Shown here piece after piece: positions 10,550 to 21,148 of a stretch of 64,000 nt of DNA. A program made the position numbers and the translations under genes. Below the pieces are notes generated by a model. It searched no databases. It worked only from the letters and a program-made list of their open reading frames with translations, and had not been told where the DNA came from. This DNA is from Serratia symbiotica (Periphyllus acericola) (GTDB lineage: Bacteria > Pseudomonadota > Gammaproteobacteria > Enterobacterales > Enterobacteriaceae): contig NZ_OZ026452.1 in the NCBI RefSeq assembly GCF_964019515.1, positions 1,736,001-1,800,000 of the forward strand, read 5' to 3'. Positions within the stretch are counted from its first letter, which is position 1. Each line of letters opens with the position of its first letter.

Positions 10550-10885
10550 ATGAAACTCCCACACTGCCCGCAGTGCCACTCCAAATACACCTATCAGGAT
10601 CATGCCATTTTTATCTGTCCTTAGTGCGCCCACGAATGGAACGATAGCGTGCAAACAGAATACGAAGACCAGCTGATTGTCAAAGACGCCAACGGCAACT
10701 TGCTGTCGGATGGCGATGTGGTGACCGTGGTCAAGGATCTAAAGATCAAGGGCAGCGCGTCAATATTGAAGATCGGCACCAAGGTGAAAAATATCCCCTT
10801 GGTGGCAGGCGATCACAACATTGACTGCAAAATCGAGGGTTTCGGCCCCATGAAGCTAAAATCTGAGTTTGTGAAGAAGAGTTGA
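10550..10885 (+). pseudogene. yjdM: YjdM/PhnA zinc-ribbon protein with amber codon 25
   Basis: From ATG 10550 the frame reads [24 protein letters not shown], then TAG at 10622-10624, then CAHEWND and an undamaged remainder to [10 protein letters not shown]. The TAG replaces the Glu found in E. coli YjdM (formerly PhnA), where the motif is CPECAYEWN, so it falls inside the second CxxC of the zinc ribbon. All other codons are conserved. A GTG at 10649 could give a 78-residue product without the ribbon. Either a recent loss or a readthrough gene; function in the family is not established. Confidence 0.85.
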
Positions 10886-10976
10886 TCCTTACCCTCATTA
10901 GATCGGTGATAACGCGACCAGCCTCAGGCAGCACTTTTTCTTTCTCCGGCCTTGAATTACGCCGTTGCTGAACAGA

Positions 10977-11076
10977 TATACCGGTCATACTTCAAGTTGA
11001 CTGTGCGGTTCAAATCGGTTCCAGACCGATTTGTCGCTGCATTGCCGCTTTCCTGCAACTCGAATTATTTTAGGTA
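10977..11076. repeat. ERIC-like imperfect palindromic element
   Basis: The ends tataccggtcatacttcaag and cctgcaactcgaattattt are the inverted termini typical of a mobile intergenic repeat common in Serratia and Yersinia. The interior here differs from the classic ERIC core and contains its own small palindrome (aaatcggt-tccag-accgattt). It lies in the 280-bp gap between yjdM and ybeZ, where no gene is visible. Confidence 0.55.
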
Positions 11077-11162
11077 GAGATAATTCTAGATGTCCTAAAA
11101 ACCCGCGTCATCGACGCATGATGTTTCATCAACCAGGCTTGATGTGAGCCTTGAGGAATAGT

Positions 11163-12218
11163 TTGAACGTCGCAACACAAGAAATTTTGTTAGAACCCGC
11201 AGACAATCAGCGCCTACTCAGCCTGTGTGGTCCTTTTGATGACAATATCAAACAGCTCGAACGCCGGTTAGGCATCGAAATCAAACGCCGCGATAAACGC
11301 TTCAAACTGGTCGGCAAGAAGCTGTGCGTGGTGGCCGCCGCCGATATAATACGCTATATGTACGTGGATACCGCGCCAATCCGCGGCCTGATCCCTGATA
11401 TCGATCCCGAGCAAATCCACTTGGCGATCAAAGAGAGCCGGGTTCTGGAACAGGTAGCTGACAGCGTGCCAGACTACGGCAAGGCGGTCACCATCAAGAC
11501 CAAACGCAGTATGATGAAACCGCGCACGCCAAATCAGGCGCAGTATATCGCCAATATTCTCGCCCACGACATTACCTTCGGCATCGGCCCAGCCGGTACC
11601 GGCAAAACTTACCTGGCGGTCGTAGCCGCAGTAGACGCACTGGAGCGTCAGGAAATCCGTCGCATTTTGCTGACGCGCCCAGCCGTTGAAGCTGGCGAGA
11701 AGTTGGGCTTCCTCCAGGGGGATCTAAGCCAAAAAGTCGATCCTTATCTGCGTCCCTTGTACGACGCGCTGTTCGAAATGCTCGGCTTTGAACGCGTGGA
11801 AAAGCTGATCGAACGCAATGTGATTGAAGTCGCGCCGCTGGCCTATATGCGCGGACGCACGCTGAACGATGCATTTAGCATTCTGGATGAAAGCCAGAAG
11901 ACCACCATCGAACAGATGAAGATGTTCCTGACTCGCATCGGCTTCAACTCAAAGGCCGTGATCACCGGTGACGTCACCCAGATCGACCTGCCGCGCAACC
12001 AAAAATCCAGCCTGCGCCATGCGGTGGAGGTACTATCAGACGTGGAAGCGCTGAGCTTTAATTTCTTCCACAGTGGAGACGTGGTACGTCACCCGGTGGT
12101 TGCTCGCGTGGTCATCGCTTACGAAGCCTGGGAAGCCGCCGAGCAGAAACGCAAAGACGCGATCGCCGAGCAACGTCAGCGCACAGTGAATGTCGATTCA
12201 CAGCATGATACGCCATGA
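11163..12218 (+). CDS. ybeZ: PhoH-like ATPase YbeZ (PhoL)
   Basis: The protein is 351 residues from the TTG at 11163. This start is preferred because GAGG lies 6 bases upstream and [15 protein letters not shown] matches the family N-terminus; TTG 11151 would add four residues. The Walker A motif is GPAGTGKT (~residue 140) and Walker B is SILDESQ (~residue 240). PhoH-family ATPases bind RNA and are linked to YbeY in ribosome RNA processing. The stop overlaps the ybeY start (ATGA), indicating translational coupling. Intact. Confidence 0.92.
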   Translation: MNVATQEILLEPADNQRLLSLCGPFDDNIKQLERRLGIEIKRRDKRFKLVGKKLCVVAAADIIRYMYVDTAPIRGLIPDIDPEQIHLAIKESRVLEQVADSVPDYGKAVTIKTKRSMMKPRTPNQAQYIANILAHDITFGIGPAGTGKTYLAVVAAVDALERQEIRRILLTRPAVEAGEKLGFLQGDLSQKVDPYLRPLYDALFEMLGFERVEKLIERNVIEVAPLAYMRGRTLNDAFSILDESQKTTIEQMKMFLTRIGFNSKAVITGDVTQIDLPRNQKSSLRHAVEVLSDVEALSFNFFHSGDVVRHPVVARVVIAYEAWEAAEQKRKDAIAEQRQRTVNVDSQHDTP

Positions 12219-12715
12219 GTCAAGTGATTTTGGATTTGCAAATTGCTTGTGAAGACAGCAACAATCTGCCCGATGAAACCGCTTTCCAGCGCTGGCTAAG
12301 GGCTGTGCTGCTAAAGTTCAAAGAAGAGGCCGAAGTGACAGTACGCCTGGTTGACGAGGCCGAAAGTAACGAGCTAAACCTGACCTATCGCGGTAAGGAC
12401 AAACCGACCAACGTGCTATCCTTCCAGTTCGAAGCCCCTCCGGGCATTGTGCTACCACTGCTTGGCGATCTGATCATCTGCCAGCAGGTGGTTGAACAGG
12501 AAGCTGCCGAGCAAGGCAAAACATCGGAGGCACACTGGGCGCACATGGTTGTCCACGGTAGTCTTCATCTGTTAGGGTATGACCATATCGAAGAAGATGC
12601 AGCCGAAGAAATGGAGTCTTTGGAAACCGAAATCATGCACGGGCTAGACTATCCTGATCCGTACTTGGCGGAAAAGACCCAGTCTGATGTCAGCCGTTTC
12701 CCCCACAGCCCCTAG
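12215..12715 (+). CDS. ybeY: endoribonuclease YbeY (16S rRNA maturation)
   Basis: A 166-residue protein, about 11 longer than E. coli YbeY through a C-terminal extension ([13 protein letters not shown]). The zinc-binding active site [11 protein letters not shown] is complete near residues 114-124, and [14 protein letters not shown] is conserved. YbeY takes part in 16S rRNA 3'-end maturation and ribosome quality control in the cytoplasm. It overlaps ybeZ by 4 bp and precedes corC in the standard enterobacterial operon. Confidence 0.94.
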   Translation: MSQVILDLQIACEDSNNLPDETAFQRWLRAVLLKFKEEAEVTVRLVDEAESNELNLTYRGKDKPTNVLSFQFEAPPGIVLPLLGDLIICQQVVEQEAAEQGKTSEAHWAHMVVHGSLHLLGYDHIEEDAAEEMESLETEIMHGLDYPDPYLAEKTQSDVSRFPHSP

Positions 12716-12771
12716 CAAGGCTGTCGCTGACGCCCCTTAATTCTAACATGAGTGATATTAACTAGAACGCC

Positions 12772-13650
12772 ATGAGCGACGACCATTCCTCAAGCAATGA
12801 CAGCCCCAGCCCCAAGAAGGGGTTCTTTACGCTTTTCCTTAACCAGTTGTTCCACGGTGAACCCAAAAACCGCGGCGATCTGGTAGAACTGATCCGTGAT
12901 TCCGAGCAAAACGACCTGATTGATCCTGATACCCGCGACATGCTGGAAGGTGTGATGGATATCGCGGAGCAGCGCGTGCGCGACATCATGATCCCGCGCT
13001 CCCAGATGGTCACGCTCAAACGCAACCAACAGCTTGAAGACTGCCTGGACGTGATTATCGAATCTGCCCACTCGCGCTTCCCAGTGATCAGCGAAGACAA
13101 AGATCATATTGAAGGCATCCTGATGGCCAAAGATCTGCTGCCATTCATGCGCAACGATTCCAAGCCATTCAGCATCAATAAGGTGTTACGGCCCGTAGTG
13201 GTGGTACCGGAAAGCAAGCGGGTTGATCGGATGCTGAAAGAGTTCCGCTCCCAGCGTTATCATATGGCAATTGTCATTGACGAGTTCGGTGGTGTGTCCG
13301 GCTTGGTGACTATCGAAGATATTCTGGAGCTGATCGTCGGCGAAATTGAAGATGAATACGACGATGAAGAAGATCTGGATATCCACCAACTGAGCCGCCA
13401 TATGTACACCGTACGTGCGCTGGCACCGATCGAAGACTTCAATGAAGCTTTCAACACCTACTTCAGCGACGATGAAGTCGATACCATCGGCGGTTTGGTA
13501 ATGCAGGTATTCGGCCACCTGCCTGCACGAGGAGAGACCATTGAAATTGAAGGTTACCTATTTAAAGTTACGATAGCCGACAGCCGACGTATTATCCAAG
13601 TTCATGTGAAAATCCCAGACGATTCTCCACCACCGAAATTGGAAGAATAA
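12772..13650 (+). CDS. corC: CorC (YbeX), CBS-domain protein
   Basis: The protein has 292 residues, exactly the E. coli length. A short polar N-terminus ([14 protein letters not shown]) precedes a pair of CBS domains (about residues 65-195, with [12 protein letters not shown] and [15 protein letters not shown]). An acidic linker ([13 protein letters not shown]) leads to the CorC/HlyC C-terminal domain ([16 protein letters not shown]). The family is implicated in magnesium/cobalt efflux or tolerance. It lies between ybeY and lnt (7-bp gap to lnt) in one apparent operon. Confidence 0.93.
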   Translation: MSDDHSSSNDSPSPKKGFFTLFLNQLFHGEPKNRGDLVELIRDSEQNDLIDPDTRDMLEGVMDIAEQRVRDIMIPRSQMVTLKRNQQLEDCLDVIIESAHSRFPVISEDKDHIEGILMAKDLLPFMRNDSKPFSINKVLRPVVVVPESKRVDRMLKEFRSQRYHMAIVIDEFGGVSGLVTIEDILELIVGEIEDEYDDEEDLDIHQLSRHMYTVRALAPIEDFNEAFNTYFSDDEVDTIGGLVMQVFGHLPARGETIEIEGYLFKVTIADSRRIIQVHVKIPDDSPPPKLEE

Positions 13651-13657
13651 ATCCTAC

Positions 13658-15187
13658 ATGGCTAAAGCTTCCTACTTTGAGCGCCAGTGGGTTCGCACCC
13701 TGCTGGCGCTATTATCCGGTGGCTGCGGAACGCTGGCATTCTCTCCTTACGATATCTGGCCAGCGGCCATCATCTCGCTATTCGGCCTGCAGGCCGTCAC
13801 CTTAAATCGCACCATCAAACAATCTGCCCTGCTCGGTTTCTGCTGGGGATTGGGGCTGTTTGGCAGCGGGGTTAACTGGGTGTATGTCAGCATTGCCAAC
13901 TTCGGTGGCATGCCGTTGGTCATCAATATTTTCCTGGTAGCGTTGCTCGCCGCCTACCTATCACTGTATACCGGGCTATTCGCCGGGCTATTGGCGCGCC
14001 TCTGGCCAGCCACCCGTTGGTGGCGGCTGGCAATCGCAGCGCCCGTGCTGTGGCAGGTGACCGAATTCCTGCGCGGCTGGGTACTGACGGGTTTCCCCTG
14101 GCTGCAATTTGGCTACAGCCAGATTAGCGGCCCGCTGAAAGGCGTGGCACCGCTGCTAGGGATTGATGCCATCACCTTTATGCTAATGACCATCGCCGGG
14201 CTGTTAGTGTACGCCGTTAACCAGCGCCGCATAGCGCCTGCGGTGATTGCCGCAGCGCTGCTACTGTTTCCCTGGCCGCTGCGCCAATGGCAGTGGTTTA
14301 ACCCATTGCCAGAAAAGGCGGTAAACATCGCCATCGTGCAGGGCAGCATTCCACAATCGTTGAAGTGGTCTCCGAAAGCGCTGGTGAACACGCTGCAAAC
14401 TTACCTGAATGAAACCCGTCCTTATATGGGCAAATCCCCGATCATCATCTGGCCGGAGTCCGCCATCCCAGATTATGAAACCAGCCAGAATAGCTTCCTG
14501 ACCATGATGGATGAGCGGATGCGTGCGGAAAACAGTAGCCTTATCACCGGCATTGTCGATGTGCGTGCAACGCCACAAGGCCAGAGGATCTATAACAGCG
14601 CCATCGTTTTAGGCGAACCTGCACCCTACAGCTATCCGGCCAAAGAACGCTATAATAAGCACCATTTGGTACCGTTCGGCGAGTTTGTACCGTTTGAAAC
14701 CCTGCTGCGCCCGCTGGCACCGTTCTTCAACCTGCCGATGTCTTCCTTCAGCCAAGGCGATAACATCCAGCCACAACTGCGCGTCAGGGGTTACCACCTG
14801 ACGACTGCCATTTGCTATGAGATCGTGTTGGGCCAGCAGTTGCACTACAATTTCCGACCAGACACCCACTTCCTGCTGACCCTTTCCAATGACGCCTGGT
14901 TCGGTAACTCTATCGGCCCATGGCAGCATTTGCAGATGGCCCGTATGCGGGCGCTGGAGCTGGGTCGCCCGCTACTGCGTAGCACTAACAACGGTGTAAC
15001 CGCAGCAGTAGATGCTAACGGTGAGGTGATAGCCGAAATCCCGCAGTTCACCCGCCGTGTGTTGGAAGTGAACGTCACCCCAACCACCGGAGTTACACCT
15101 TACGCTCGCTTTGGTGACGCGCCATTCTGGGCCATCACCTTGATGCTAGGTGGCTGGGCGCTGATGCTCGGCCAACGCCGCAAATAA
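13658..15187 (+). CDS. lnt: apolipoprotein N-acyltransferase
   Basis: A 509-residue inner-membrane protein (512 in E. coli) with about six N-terminal membrane segments before a nitrilase-type periplasmic domain. The catalytic triad is visible: Glu in WPESAIPD (~265), Lys in [11 protein letters not shown] (~333) and Cys in AICYEIVLG (~385). Lnt adds the third acyl chain to lipoproteins, so it matters for LptE and BamC encoded in this window. Last gene of the ybeZ-ybeY-corC-lnt unit; undamaged. Confidence 0.95.
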   Translation: MAKASYFERQWVRTLLALLSGGCGTLAFSPYDIWPAAIISLFGLQAVTLNRTIKQSALLGFCWGLGLFGSGVNWVYVSIANFGGMPLVINIFLVALLAAYLSLYTGLFAGLLARLWPATRWWRLAIAAPVLWQVTEFLRGWVLTGFPWLQFGYSQISGPLKGVAPLLGIDAITFMLMTIAGLLVYAVNQRRIAPAVIAAALLLFPWPLRQWQWFNPLPEKAVNIAIVQGSIPQSLKWSPKALVNTLQTYLNETRPYMGKSPIIIWPESAIPDYETSQNSFLTMMDERMRAENSSLITGIVDVRATPQGQRIYNSAIVLGEPAPYSYPAKERYNKHHLVPFGEFVPFETLLRPLAPFFNLPMSSFSQGDNIQPQLRVRGYHLTTAICYEIVLGQQLHYNFRPDTHFLLTLSNDAWFGNSIGPWQHLQMARMRALELGRPLLRSTNNGVTAAVDANGEVIAEIPQFTRRVLEVNVTPTTGVTPYARFGDAPFWAITLMLGGWALMLGQRRK

Positions 15188-15192
15188 TCCCC

Positions 15193-15243
15193 CAAGGCTA
15201 AAATGGCAAATAAAATATCCTAATAGGGTAGGTTCTTAGCCTG
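15193..15243. repeat. dispersed intergenic repeat, short copy A
   Basis: The segment aaaatggcaaataaaat...ggttcttagcctg nearly repeats at 58774-58814 and, more divergently, at 51564-51606. Only the last ~50 bp of the longer repeat are present. It sits just after lnt. The rest of the 264-bp lnt-leuS gap holds no recognisable gene and presumably carries the leuS promoter. Confidence 0.6.
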
Positions 15244-15451
15244 CAAGTGGCAGTAACGCAGTGTTCATTTTGGCTCGTGTGCAACACGTAGGATCTTATA
15301 TCCTGCCAAGTTTTTAATGCGTTAAGTTGGGCGCTCGGTGTTGTTGCAGGGAGGTCTTATCAGCTATGCTATGCGCATCTACGCATATTACATCGCCATT
15401 GCGTTATCTCTGATTAGGATAACGGTTTTACTTACAGGATCATCAGCCGCC

Positions 15452-18034
15452 ATGCAAGAGCAATACCGTCCAGAAGACATAGAATCGAGCGTACAACTTC
15501 ACTGGCAAGAGAAGCAAACTTTTAAGGTTACCGAAGACGCCAGCAAGGAAAAATACTACTGCCTATCTATGCTGCCATACCCCTCTGGTCGGCTGCACAT
15601 GGGGCATGTTCGTAACTATACTATCGGCGATGTCATCTCGCGCTATCAGCGCATGCTAGTTAAAAACGTGCTGCAACCCATCGGTTGGGATGCCTTCGGC
15701 CTTCCGGCAGAAGGCGCTGCGGTGAAGAACCACACCGCGCCAGCTCCGTGGACCTACGACAACATCGAATATATGAAGAACCAACTGAAAATGCTGGGCT
15801 TTGGCTATGACTGGGATCGCGAGATCGCTACCTGCCAACCTGACTACTATCGTTGGGAACAGTGGTTCTTCACCAAGCTGTACGAAAAAGGTTTGGTCTA
15901 CAAGAAAACCTCGGCAGTGAACTGGTGCCCACATGATCTGACCGTACTGGCCAATGAACAGGTTATCGACGGCGGCTGCTGGCGCTGCGACACCAAGGTC
16001 GAGCGCAAAGAGATCCCGCAGTGGTTTATCAAGATCACTGATTATGCGGATCAACTGCTGAACGATCTAGACACCCTTGAAAGCTGGCCTGAGCAGGTCA
16101 AAACTATGCAGCGCAACTGGATTGGACGCTCCGCAGGCGTGGACATCACCTTTGAGGTTGCCAATAGCGATCAGAAGTTGACGGTTTACACCACCCGCCC
16201 CGATACCTTTATGGGGGCCACCTATGTGGCCGTGGCCGCAGGCCACCCACTCGCGCAACAGGGCGCACGCAACAACCCGGCACTGGCTGAATTTATCCAA
16301 CAGTGCAGTGAAACCAAAGTCGCCGAAGCCGAAATAGCGACAATGGAAAAGAAAGGCATGTCGACCGGCCTGTTCGTTACCCACCCATTCAGCGGCGAAA
16401 AGCTACCGATCTGGGTGGCTAACTTTGTGTTGATGGAATACGGCACTGGTTCAGTGATGGCGGTGCCAGCTCACGATCAACGCGATTGGGAGTTCGCAAC
16501 TAAGTATCATCTGCCAATCATACCGGTTATCCTGAACCGGGATGGGAGCCAGCCGGACGTGCACACCGCAGCAATGACCGAGAAAGGTACACTGTTCAAC
16601 TCCGGCGAGTTCGACGGCCTGAAGAGCCAAGCTGGCTTCAATGCCATCGCTGATAAACTGGTCGCCAACGGCGTGGCTCAGCACAAAGTCAACTACCGTC
16701 TGCGCGATTGGGGTGTCTCCCGTCAACGCTACTGGGGTGCGCCAATCCCGATGGTGACGCTGGAAGATGGCACTGTGATACCGACGCCAAAAGACCAACT
16801 GCCAGTAATACTGCCGGAAGACGTGATGATGGACGGCATTACCAGCCCGATCAAAGCCGATCCTGAGTGGGCAAAAACCCGCGTCAACGGCCAGCTAGCA
16901 CTGCGCGAAACAGACACCTTTGATACCTTTATGGAGTCGTCCTGGTACTACGCGCGTTACACCTGCCCGCAGTACCATCACGGCATGCTAGATCCCACTG
17001 CCGCCAACTATTGGCTGCCGGTCGATCAATATATCGGTGGTATCGAAAACGCCATCATGCACCTGATATATTTCCGCTTCTTCCATAAGCTGATGCGCGA
17101 TGCTGGCCTGGTGGACTCCGACGAACCGGCCAAACGCCTGCTGTGTCAAGGTATGGTGCTGGCCGATGCTTTCTACTACACCGGCAGTAGCGGCGAGCGC
17201 ATCTGGGTTTCCCCAACTGACGCCACCGTTGAGCGTGACGTCAAGGGCCGTATTGTCAAAGCTGCCGATCCACAAGGGCGCGAACTGGTCTATGCTGGCA
17301 TGAGCAAAATGTCTAAGTCGAAGAACAACGGCATCGACCCGCAAGAGATGGTAGAGAAATACGGCGCGGACACCGTGCGTCTGTTCATGATGTTCGCCTC
17401 ACCGGCTGAAATGACGCTGGAATGGCAAGAGTCCGGTGTAGAAGGGGCTAGCCGTTTCCTGAAACGCGTCTGGAAACTGACCTACGATCACCTTGAGAAA
17501 GGCGCGGTACAGCCGCTGGACGTCACCACATTGAATGAAGATCAGAAAACGCTGCGCCGCGATCTGCACAAAACCATCGCCAAGGTGAGCGACGATATCG
17601 GCCACCGACAAACTTTCAACACCGCGATCGCCGCCGTGATGGAGCTGATGAACAAGCTGGCGCGTGCACCGCAGGAAAGCGAACAGGATAGCGCCCTACT
17701 GCAAGAAGCACTGCTGGCCGTGGTTCGTATGCTTTACCCGTTTACCCCGCATATAGGTTTTTCGCTGTGGCAGGCACTGGGCGGCGAAGGCGATATTGAC
17801 ACCGCGCCTTGGCCCGTTGCCGATGAACAAGCCATGGTCGAAGATTCCAAACTGGTGGTAGTGCAAGTTAACGGCAAGGTGCGTGCAAAAATCACCGTAG
17901 CAGCCGATGCAACCGAAGAACAGGTGCGAGCGCGCGCTGCCGAGGAACATCTGGTGGCTAAATATCTGGACGGGGTTACACTTCGTAAAGTGATCTATGT
18001 TCCGGGAAAACTGCTTAACCTGGTAGTGGGTTAA
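15452..18034 (+). CDS. leuS: leucyl-tRNA synthetase
   Basis: From ATG 15452 ([18 protein letters not shown]) the protein is 860 residues, identical in length to E. coli LeuRS. The open frame reaches 38 codons further upstream but without family homology. Class I signatures are present: the HIGH-type HMGH in [14 protein letters not shown] (~residue 49) and KMSKS in [11 protein letters not shown] (~residue 619). The editing (CP1) domain retains [12 protein letters not shown]. It charges tRNA-Leu. It is followed 14 bp later by lptE, giving a leuS-lptE-holA-nadD operon. No damage. Confidence 0.97.
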   Translation: MQEQYRPEDIESSVQLHWQEKQTFKVTEDASKEKYYCLSMLPYPSGRLHMGHVRNYTIGDVISRYQRMLVKNVLQPIGWDAFGLPAEGAAVKNHTAPAPWTYDNIEYMKNQLKMLGFGYDWDREIATCQPDYYRWEQWFFTKLYEKGLVYKKTSAVNWCPHDLTVLANEQVIDGGCWRCDTKVERKEIPQWFIKITDYADQLLNDLDTLESWPEQVKTMQRNWIGRSAGVDITFEVANSDQKLTVYTTRPDTFMGATYVAVAAGHPLAQQGARNNPALAEFIQQCSETKVAEAEIATMEKKGMSTGLFVTHPFSGEKLPIWVANFVLMEYGTGSVMAVPAHDQRDWEFATKYHLPIIPVILNRDGSQPDVHTAAMTEKGTLFNSGEFDGLKSQAGFNAIADKLVANGVAQHKVNYRLRDWGVSRQRYWGAPIPMVTLEDGTVIPTPKDQLPVILPEDVMMDGITSPIKADPEWAKTRVNGQLALRETDTFDTFMESSWYYARYTCPQYHHGMLDPTAANYWLPVDQYIGGIENAIMHLIYFRFFHKLMRDAGLVDSDEPAKRLLCQGMVLADAFYYTGSSGERIWVSPTDATVERDVKGRIVKAADPQGRELVYAGMSKMSKSKNNGIDPQEMVEKYGADTVRLFMMFASPAEMTLEWQESGVEGASRFLKRVWKLTYDHLEKGAVQPLDVTTLNEDQKTLRRDLHKTIAKVSDDIGHRQTFNTAIAAVMELMNKLARAPQESEQDSALLQEALLAVVRMLYPFTPHIGFSLWQALGGEGDIDTAPWPVADEQAMVEDSKLVVVQVNGKVRAKITVAADATEEQVRARAAEEHLVAKYLDGVTLRKVIYVPGKLLNLVVG

Positions 18035-18048
18035 CACAAGGAGGAATT

Positions 18049-18606
18049 GTGCGACAACGTATTCTGACGCTATTGCTGGGGTTAGTGATGCTGGTCACTG
18101 CTGGCTGCGGTTTTCACCTGCGTGGCACCACGCAGGTTCCTCAGGAAATGAAAACGCTGATATTGGACAGCCCGGATCTTTACGGGCCATTGACCCGTGC
18201 AGTGCATCAACAATTACGCCTGAACGGCTTTGCCATCGTCAAAGATGCAAAGCGTACGGACGTTCCATCCCTGAGCATCATTAACACTCGCGAGAGCCAG
18301 GACACCGCGTCAATCTTCCAGAATGGTAAAACCGCCGAGTATCAAATGGTACTGACGGTGCAGGCACAGGTACTGCTTCCTGGTCAAGACCTCTACCCCT
18401 TGTCAGTAAGCGTGTTCCGTTCATTCTTTGACAACCCGCTGACCGCGCTGGCAAAAGATTCCGAGCAGGAAATCATTCGTCAGGAAATGTGCGATCAGGC
18501 CGCACAGCAATTAGTGCGTAAACTGCTAACGGTGCATGCAGCGGCAGAAGAAACCCATCGGCAAGCCACTGCCATCGGTGAAAAATCGACCATTGACGCC
18601 GCGTAA
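18049..18606 (+). CDS. lptE: LPS-assembly lipoprotein LptE (RlpB)
   Basis: The gene starts at GTG 18049 with a strong AGGAGG site upstream, giving 185 residues (193 in E. coli). A signal peptide ends in a lipobox (LVTAGC), so the mature protein is lipidated on Cys and sits at the outer membrane. It plugs the LptD barrel for lipopolysaccharide export. The following [16 protein letters not shown] is typical of the family. Its stop shares one base with the holA start (TAATG). Confidence 0.93.
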   Translation: MRQRILTLLLGLVMLVTAGCGFHLRGTTQVPQEMKTLILDSPDLYGPLTRAVHQQLRLNGFAIVKDAKRTDVPSLSIINTRESQDTASIFQNGKTAEYQMVLTVQAQVLLPGQDLYPLSVSVFRSFFDNPLTALAKDSEQEIIRQEMCDQAAQQLVRKLLTVHAAAEETHRQATAIGEKSTIDAA

Positions 18607-19637
18607 TGATCCGCCTTTACCCTGAGCAACTTGCCGCACAGCTCCGAGAAAAGCTGTGCGCGTGTTATTTATTGAGCGGCAATGAACCGCTGATGTTACA
18701 GGAAAGCCAGGATTTGATCCGACAGGCCGCGCAGCAGCAGTTCAGCGAGCACCACAGCATTTCTCTCAATGCCCATACCGACTGGGATACCATCTTCAGC
18801 ATTTGCCAGGAAATGAGCCTGTTCGCTAGCCGCCAAACACTGCTGCTAATGTTTCCGGAAAACGGCCCGACTGAGCCGATTGGAGATCAGTTGATCAAAC
18901 TTTCTGCCCTGCTGCATAACGATATATTGCTGATATTGCGCGGCCCACATTTGACCAAGGCACAGGAAAACAGCGCCTGGTTTAAAGCACTCAGCACAAA
19001 GGCTGTTTGCGTCAGTTGCCAAGCGCCGGAACAAATGAAACTTCCTCGCTGGGTTGCCGCTCGCGCCAAACTTATGAAGCTGGAATTAGACAACGCGGCC
19101 AATCAATTGCTGTGTTACTGCTACGAAGGCAACCTGCTGGCGCTGTCGCAGGCGCTGGAAAGGCTATCGCTACTACACCCTGATGGCAAACTCACCCTAC
19201 CGCGCGTCGAGCAGGCAGTTAACGATGCCTCTCACTTTACGCCGTTCCATTGGCTGGATGCCCTACTGGCAGGCAAGAGCAAACGCGCTTGGCATATTTT
19301 GCAGCAGTTGCAGCAGGAGGATATCGAGCTGACGATCCTACTGCGTATTTTGCAACGTGAACTGCTGCTGTTGCTGACCCTACAACGCCGTATGGCTTCA
19401 GTGCCGCTGCGCACGCTGTTCGATCAGCACAAGGTCTGGCAAAATCGCCGAAATCTGATGACCCAGGCAGTACAACGGTTGTCTGCCAGCCAACTGCAGC
19501 ATGCGGTGCAACAGCTGGCGCAGATTGAACTGAACCTCAAGCAAGACTATGGTCAGTCGGTTTGGCAACCGTTAGAAACCCTGTCAATGCTGCTGTGCGG
19601 CAAAACCCTGCCTGCGAGTTTTACCTATGGTCAATAA
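18606..19637 (+). CDS. holA: DNA polymerase III subunit delta
   Basis: The protein has 343 residues, the usual HolA length. Typical features are [20 protein letters not shown] and [14 protein letters not shown] in the N-terminal domain, then a helical C-terminal domain ([19 protein letters not shown]). Delta opens the beta clamp in the clamp-loader complex. It overlaps nadD by 11 bp and lptE by 1 bp, so the three are co-translated. Intact. Confidence 0.95.
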   Translation: MIRLYPEQLAAQLREKLCACYLLSGNEPLMLQESQDLIRQAAQQQFSEHHSISLNAHTDWDTIFSICQEMSLFASRQTLLLMFPENGPTEPIGDQLIKLSALLHNDILLILRGPHLTKAQENSAWFKALSTKAVCVSCQAPEQMKLPRWVAARAKLMKLELDNAANQLLCYCYEGNLLALSQALERLSLLHPDGKLTLPRVEQAVNDASHFTPFHWLDALLAGKSKRAWHILQQLQQEDIELTILLRILQRELLLLLTLQRRMASVPLRTLFDQHKVWQNRRNLMTQAVQRLSASQLQHAVQQLAQIELNLKQDYGQSVWQPLETLSMLLCGKTLPASFTYGQ

Positions 19638-20289
19638 TCCGCCAAGCAACAGCACACTGCAGGCCTTGTTTGGTGGCACCTTTGATCCGATCCATTATGG
19701 TCATCTGCGGCCGGTTGAAGCGCTGGCCGCAGAGGTAGGCCTGGATAGTGTCACCCTGTTGCCGAACCATGTGCCACCGCACCGCCCACAGCCTGAAGCC
19801 AACGCGCCACAACGGCTAAAAATGGTGGAGTTGGCGATCACCGGCAACCCACTGTTTACGGTTGACGATCGCGAACTGCACCGCACCACCCCTTCTTATA
19901 CTATCGAAACCTTGGAGGCAGTGCGTGAAGAACGTGGCATGATGATGCCGCTGGCGTTTGTCATTGGCCAGGACTCGCTGTCGAAGCTGCATAAATGGTA
20001 TCGCTGGCAGTCACTGCTTGATCTTTGCCACCCACTGGTACTGGCACGCCCAGGTTACCATGATCGTCTGGATACGCCGGAGCTACAGCAGTGGCTGGAA
20101 CGCCATTGCGTTACCGATGCCATGCTGCTCAGCCAGCAACCGCATGGCTATATCTACCTGGCTGACACACCAGAGCTGGAAATTTCCGCTACAGAGATCC
20201 GCCAGCGTCATCATCAGGGGATAAACTGCGACGATCTTCTGCCACGCTCGGTGCAGCGCTATATCGAGTTGCAGGGTTTATATCGCTAG
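19627..20289 (+). CDS. nadD: nicotinate-nucleotide adenylyltransferase
   Basis: A 220-residue NadD (213 in E. coli). The nucleotidyltransferase motif [12 protein letters not shown] lies at residues 16-27, and the C-terminal ISATEIR motif is present. The enzyme makes nicotinic acid adenine dinucleotide from NaMN and ATP, an essential step of NAD synthesis. It ends the intact block; the next gene in the usual order, rsfS, is destroyed just downstream. Confidence 0.95.
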   Translation: MVNNPPSNSTLQALFGGTFDPIHYGHLRPVEALAAEVGLDSVTLLPNHVPPHRPQPEANAPQRLKMVELAITGNPLFTVDDRELHRTTPSYTIETLEAVREERGMMMPLAFVIGQDSLSKLHKWYRWQSLLDLCHPLVLARPGYHDRLDTPELQQWLERHCVTDAMLLSQQPHGYIYLADTPELEISATEIRQRHHQGINCDDLLPRSVQRYIELQGLYR

Positions 20290-20447
20290 TGTGGTGCGCA
20301 TGGTGTAGCGCTGCTATTTTTCAGGTATTGTTGAAAACCCAGCTGGACTCTCAACGGCATCTTAGTGACACTATCATCACGCTGGGGTATACATGGGCAT
20401 TTACCCTGCCGCAGTCAACTAAACAGCACAAACCTGAGGGGGAACAT

Positions 20448-20465
20448 TTGCAAGGTAAAGCGCTC
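20448..20465 (+). pseudogene. rsfS: first six codons of rsfS (ribosome silencing factor)
   Basis: TTG at 20448, preceded by GAGGGGG, opens LQGKAL, the conserved beginning of RsfS/YbeB (MQGKALQDFV in E. coli). From 20466 the frame continues as unrelated AT-rich sequence and stops at 20511. In Serratia-type genomes rsfS follows nadD, so this is the native gene cut by the prophage junction. The downstream rsfS-rlmH-mrdA genes are not in this window. Confidence 0.6.
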
Positions 20466-20705
20466 ATACATTTAAAATATTTAATTAAATTCAATAACTT
20501 AATTGATTTATAGATTATAAAATAAGCTACAAAAGATGCCAATTTACTACATTTTCACTACGAAAAATAAATAAGTTAACAATCATTTTGACCTTGCTTT
20601 TATCCTAGAAATCACCAATCTTCTGAAACGGACAATGCATAGATCCACCGCGCTCCACACCAAGTAGGGGATAACATAGCCTCCAACATAAAAACCCCAA
20701 CACGG

Positions 20706-21146
20706 TTATTCAAAACCGCGCGGCGGCTCAGGTCAATCAATATCAGGCGCTAGCGTAGGTTCGATACGACACGCCGCCACCCGAAAACGTTTTCACTCGG
20801 TTAGCTTAGCGTATTTCTCCTCCGTTACGATACCGAGATCGACAGCATCCTGAAGCTGGCCTACCGTCAGTCCCGCCTTGATCAGCCATTGCTCCCGTTG
20901 ATAGTCTGCTGACGATACCAGTTGCTCATATGTGGGCGGTGGGGGTGGCGGAATATCTACCCATTCCGGGTAGCCTTTGTCGTCTGCACCACGCATCTTA
21001 CCTGGGGGTGCATGACCGATATAGGTCTTAAACACCTCTTCATCCACCAATACCCCATCCTCTGGCCATGTGCCAGACGCCTCATAATCTTCCTTTATCA
21101 CAAGTGGGTAGAAAGAAGCATTTTTTGCATTAAACATGTAGTCCAT
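20706..21146 (-). pseudogene. phage tail fibre assembly protein, truncated by nonsense
   Basis: The open part (MDYMFNAKNASFYPLVIKED, 117 aa, stop TGA at 20793-20795) has the usual layout. A fibre-like N-terminus is followed by a proline run (VDIPPPPPPTYEQ) and the C-terminal QLQDAVDLGIVTEEKYAKL. Sequence after the TGA continues the family pattern (KRFRVAA.RIEPTLAPDID), then meets a second TGA before PEPPRGFE. Both stops stand where Trp is expected. It is the chaperone partner of the adjacent tailspike; the 117-aa form may or may not work. Confidence 0.7.
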
Positions 21147-21148
21147 GG

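Noticed and set aside
15656-16054. Minus-strand frames across leuS
   Set aside because: All lie antisense to an intact leuS and have no start signals or recognisable products.
20793-20795. UGA read as tryptophan in the phage genes
   Set aside because: Trp positions are also hit by TAG elsewhere, and intact genes such as topB end in TGA, so a changed genetic code is unlikely.
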